DNA from: Gymnorhina tibicen
Lineage: Eukaryota; Chordata; Aves; Passeriformes; Artamidae
Length of the DNA: 64,000 nucleotides
Assembly: GCA_013399875.1 (NCBI GenBank)
Contig: VXAZ01003468.1
Location: 494,831 to 558,830, forward strand
Reading direction: 5' to 3'
This document shows, piece after piece, positions 59,731 to 64,000 of this stretch. Under the pieces are notes generated by a model. The model worked only from the letters and a program-made list of their open reading frames with translations, was not told where the DNA came from and ran no database searches. Numbering within the stretch: position 1 is the first letter of the stretch; each line of letters starts with the position of its first letter. The position numbers and the translations under genes were made by a program.

Positions 59731-61582
59731 CTGAAACACAAAAGCAGTGGCGGTGAGACTGTCCTTGGCAGATGGGTTTGTCTGTGGCATCCAGCTGAAT
59801 CCTGGCCCTTCCTGACCCTCCTTGCCCAGCAGCAGCCTGGGTGTTCCCCAGCAGGCACAAGGGCCACTGCCAAGCCAGGGCAGGGGTTTTTCCAGCACTG
59901 GCAGCTGGAGGGTTCTTGGCCTTCCCTTGGCAGCCGAGCTGATGCCCCAGGCAGGTTTATGGGGCTGCTCTGGGGCGGTGGTGGCCCCAGAGCTCTGCTC
60001 TGCTTTCTGGTTTAGGTAGCCTGGCTTTGGTGCTGTAGCTCTGCTCTGTGCCTTGTGGCAATATTACAGTGAGAGATCTGTCAGCATTTCCAGGAGAAGG
60101 TGTTCATTTCAGGCACTTAAAACTCAGCAATAAAAGTTGCTTCGAGCAGGAACACAAAATGTGAGTGCTTAGTGGTGGCGTCAGTATTTACGCCCAATCT
60201 TTCAGAGCAGCGGTTTAACAATTTAAAAGAGACTTCAGCTTAACTCTCCTCTCTGACTGCACTTCAGAAGGTGGATTTCCTCACTGGCCATATGGGCACC
60301 AGGTACGTTTTACACTAAGGATGACGATTTGCCTGCAGGGGACAGTCATTCCTGAGGCAGCTGAGCATCCAAAATCATGGGTGCCAGCAGCAGTAACCAA
60401 CAACTTGGGTGTTAAAACTCCTCACAGCTTCCAGCACCACAGGATCTCCCCTTGTGGCTGAGTGAGGATCCTTTGGGGAAAAAAAACCCCAAAAACCACC
60501 AACACATGCCACATGGAATAAATCCCTTGCTATTCCTTTTTTAACTCCAGTGAGAGTTTGGCTGAGACTTCCAACACATTTGCTTTCTTTGGGAGCTTGC
60601 CAAAGGTTTCTGTACTTATTCTTTAGTTTGCATCACATTCTCCAAGTTGTAATGCTGATTGGGTGTCTTTTCACGTCAAAACTAGTTTTTTATACTTCAA
60701 AAAAAGAAAATCTGGGGTTCTTTTTTAATCTCTTGCCATTTTGAAGCAAATGGCAGCAGTCAATCTCTGAGAGTGAGTTTGCTGGGCAGAACCTCAGCTG
60801 TTCTCCAGCACAGCTATCGAGGTTTAACCCAGCAGAGGAGCTCTGTGGAAGATGCCTTCTCCATCCAAAAGTCTTAAAAGCATAAGGCATCTTTCCAGCT
60901 TGACCATTATTTCATTTTAATGGCAGCAGCTCCTGAATTTCGGGCACAGCAAGGCGTGGGTGAGGTGATGTTCAGTTGTTTCTCACAGCAGTGCTGTGGT
61001 CAAAGCTGGGGCTGTGACCAGAGAAAGAGCTCAGCTTATGAATGGTGTTACTGACCCATTCCCAGTCGGAATGCCAGAACCAGGGATGCCCTGGCAGAAC
61101 TGGGGTGATGGTTTCCCTTGGAGCTGCCTGGGCACTAACACTGAGTAAGGGCCCCCTGCTCACGACCTGCTTTGCCTGGACCATCTGGGTGTGTCTGGGC
61201 TCTGATTTTCCATCATAGCGCCCAGCTTTGCAGATGAGTATTTGGGATAACCTCAGAACCATGCAGGAATGTGGGTTTGTAGTCCCGTGTCTTCTGTTAG
61301 AGAAGCCCCATGGGTGTGTTCTGGCTCTGGTGGGATCACCTGCACAGCCAAAGACCTGTGGGGTGTTTGGTGTTTTGGAGCTTGCTCTTACAGCTACATG
61401 GCCTCTACTGAAACTGGGCCTGGAAAAATATCCTGCAACCCTGTCTCTTTCAATATTTCCCTGAACTGCTTGGCACACTCCTTTCTCTTTACCCTTCCTG
61501 GGCAGTAAATCTTGCTCTTGCTGACAGGCCTGGTAATTGCCTTATGTAGAATGAAAGTCTTCCATTCTCTTTGTTTTTATAG

Positions 61583-61811
61583 TATGCAGCCTTCCCCAGC
61601 GAAGTTTAAAAGGACAGAAAAATTCATGGTGTTTGCAGAAAGAGCATGTTTTATGCTTCCCTGCTGCTGCAGCAGAGACAATGCTGCCCTGATATGGAGA
61701 TGTCAGGGGCACAGGCCTGTATCTAAGGCAGTAAATGTTTCTTTTATTTCTTATTCCACTTTATTCTGGTTGCTATTAATTTTAAACTTTTCTTGGCATT
61801 TGCAGCAATAA
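61583..61811 (+). CDS. Weak exon-like segment on the plus strand
   Basis: The acceptor ttctctttgtttttatag is good and is followed by a frame reading MQPSPAKFKRTEKFMVFAER and onward to a stop at 61811. It is phase-compatible with the exon ending at 48633 as an alternative 3' end, but 13 kb away and without a clear donor. A candidate AATAAA lies at 61806. Confidence 0.15.
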
Positions 61812-62970
61812 AAAGGATAAAATCTTGAGGCTTTGTTCTTCTCCTCCTGAACCAAGCCTTCAAAAGAGACTCACATGGGACTTGGGCTTATTCTGCTTTT
61901 AGAGACAGCTGGGAACTCTTACAAATGTATGTGAGCACTGGAACAGCGCTGCCTTGGGGCTGAAGGCATTATCTGTTCCTGATGAACTGCACACAGAACA
62001 CGTGCAGTGGGGATGAATGGAGACAAATGTCTGAAATCATCCCATAAAACAATAAAATCTATCTTCCAAGCCCTTGTGATGCTGGCCAACTGTGGTCCTA
62101 AGGCTGCTTTGTGGGTTTAACTGCACCCTCTGATGTGCAGCAGCTAAAGGATGTGCCTTTGGCAGTGCGCAGGACGTGCCTCTGGGGTGTGACCTGAATG
62201 TGGAGAGGGCTCTGCTGTGCCTTGTGCTGGCCAGCACCCCAATTCCCCTCTCACACCACGGCTCGCTGTGAGATGGGGGGCACAAGGTTCAGCTCCTTCT
62301 GTTCTGTGATGATGATTCATTTAAAACTTGTCCTGACTTTGGCAGATCAGCCTCAGAGCACCCAGGGGAAACAATGACATGTTTGCTGCTCTGGATCTTG
62401 TGTATGTCAGGATTCCGAAGACTTTACAAGCTGAGCTCAGATTAAGGAATATGTGGTGCTTGGCAGTGGTGTGCAGGGCTGGAAGATGAACTCAGTTGTA
62501 TGTAACTGCCAGACAAATTTCCACAGCCTTTGATTTCTTCACTGTAGTATTGACAGGAGGGTTTAGCTGCGTTATTTGGGTCCCAGGCTGGAACAGGTAT
62601 TGTCATGTTAATGGAAGGCATCCCACAGCAAGTTCTGCCCTCCCTCCCAGTCTGAGCAGCCAGGAAATAACAGTTCCTTGCTTGACCCAGCCTGGTCATG
62701 AAATTGGGCTTGCTGGAACAGGAAAGGCTCCGTGTTCAATTGTTGTGGGGACGTGGGAGGCTGTGAGGAACCCTGCACTGCTCAGGGCCTGCCACATGAG
62801 CCCACTGTGACCTGCAGTGTGGGCTCAGTGATGAATGCTGACACTGTCCTCAGAAGCTACAAATGAGACCAGTTCTGTGTTGTTAATCCCATACCACCGT
62901 GTTAAGTTCAGCCCTGTAAATAAATATTTGTTATATAATTATCTTGTGTTGACAAATGTGAGCAAGTTGT

Positions 62971-63046
62971 GCTAGTGGAAGGTTCCCTGCCCATGATGAG
63001 ATGATCTTTGAGGTCCCTTCCAGCCCAAATCATTCTGTGATTCTAC
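62971..63046 (+). mobile_element. CR1 LINE fragment (extreme 3' end, sense)
   Basis: gctagtggaaggttccctgc and then gatgatctttgaggtccctt, ending in aaatcattctgtgattctac, is the last 75 or so bases of a CR1 element. Confidence 0.85.
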
Positions 63047-64000
63047 TGTCAAAGTTTTCAAGAGACCTTTAGCCAAGATGCTGCTCCATTATATCTTGGG
63101 AAGGAAGATTCCTTCAGCGTATTCCTCTTTCTGAAGTGAGATTTCCATCCTGTTCTGTATAAATAAGCATGGAAATGCTCACCCTTTTTTCTGATATTAC
63201 AACAAAGAGGATTTATATATGAAATAAATCTTTGTGAATCTTTGCAAGGGTACCTAAATTATTTACAGGGTTAGTTTGGTTTGCATGCCATATTGCTCTC
63301 TTGTGTTAAAACACTTTATTCACCACCCAGCTTTTCACATTAATCACTGCAGGATGTGCTCAGTTATCCCTGCTCAAGAGCCATCTATTACATTCCAGTG
63401 GCCACAGCCAAATGGTCTAATTTTTCTGCTGGTTGTTCTAGCCAATGGTTCATAAACTCATGGCTGTTATTACAGTAGCAAAGATGTTTTGTTGTATCAC
63501 ACTGGTGCATTTGTTATTTCCATGATTTTGTCATTTTCTTCCCTCGTTTTGTAGAAGAAATCATGACTGAAATGGGGGCTTGTTCACTGAGCTTTGCTCA
63601 GCGGGTGTGGGCCCTGCCCTGAGTCTCTTTGTCTCTCTATGTGTAAATAGGCCCCCAGTATTTCAGGTTAGGCTGTTTTCCAAACCAGGTGATGACTGCT
63701 CTTTTGGGAGCATGTCCAAAACCTCACAGACACTGCAACCTTGTCTCATTTGGATTGGGAAAAAAATAACCTTGCCAGACTCACGTCTTTTATGGTGTTA
63801 TTGGCACGGAAGTGGGAGACTGATGCAGGTGACCTCAGCTGGCTGGGATGAGCTGCATTAGAATTGGCCCCAGTCCCTAAATGTGACCTGTCTCTGTCAC
63901 TGTGTCACTGAAATGTTCCGTGTCTGTGCAGCTCTGCCCGAGTCTGTTCCAGTATCTGTAAATACCTTGTCCAACATTTAGGTGAGTCCTCCTGTGGGCA

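Larger units (their letters stand above)
55800..64000. other. Mostly intergenic tail of the window
   Basis: It contains CR1 fragments at 56663-56788 and 62971-63046 and two isolated exon-like segments (59669-59730 minus, 61583 plus). No complete gene was recognised. Nothing resembling the RING, PDZ or C-terminal coding sequence of PDZRN3 was found. Confidence 0.55.

Noticed and set aside
55800..64000. PDZRN3, expected by synteny on the minus strand
   Set aside because: I looked for its large last coding exon and C-terminal residues on the minus strand and found nothing. It is presumably beyond the right edge.

Overview
The window looks like a piece of bird genome, probably a songbird. It is AT-rich vertebrate DNA with long introns. 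It carries several 3' ends of CR1 LINEs, recognisable by their ATTCTGTGATTCTA-type tails, and one stretch that resembles a passerine endogenous-retrovirus LTR. No bacterial, organellar, tRNA, rRNA or CRISPR features were seen. By conserved synteny (general knowledge, not tested here) this would be the avian counterpart of human 3p13.

Region 1 (1 to about 24.1 kb, + strand) is the 3' part of PPP4R2, the regulatory subunit 2 of protein phosphatase 4. Seven coding exons lie between 13673 and 22074. All have consensus splice sites and join in phase to give 367 residues that end in MEQD-stop. They are followed by a 3' UTR of about 2 kb with several poly(A) signals. The first 38 or so residues are encoded to the left of the window, so positions 1-13672 are intron.

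Region 2 (about 26.0 to 55.8 kb, + strand) is the interesting part. A CpG island near 26.0-26.45 kb holds a plausible first coding exon. Thirteen short open segments can be chained downstream. Each is bounded by AG/GT splice sites, the reading phases all agree, and the chain ends in a stop codon at 55118-55120 followed by a poly(A) signal at 55793. The chain would encode about 434 residues with helical, cysteine-containing C-terminal blocks. I do not recognise the protein. It was assembled by eye: the exons at 41287, 43400, 48583, 50455, 50880, 54210 and 54963 are the best supported, while the 26536, 50180 and 53197 segments are weak. A spliced long non-coding RNA is a real alternative.

Region 3 (about 55.8 to 64 kb) is mostly intergenic, with two CR1 fragments, one exon-like segment on the minus strand (59669-59730) and one on the plus strand (61583). 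In mammals PDZRN3 lies next to PPP4R2 in opposite orientation. None of its coding sequence was seen, so it should lie further right if the synteny holds.
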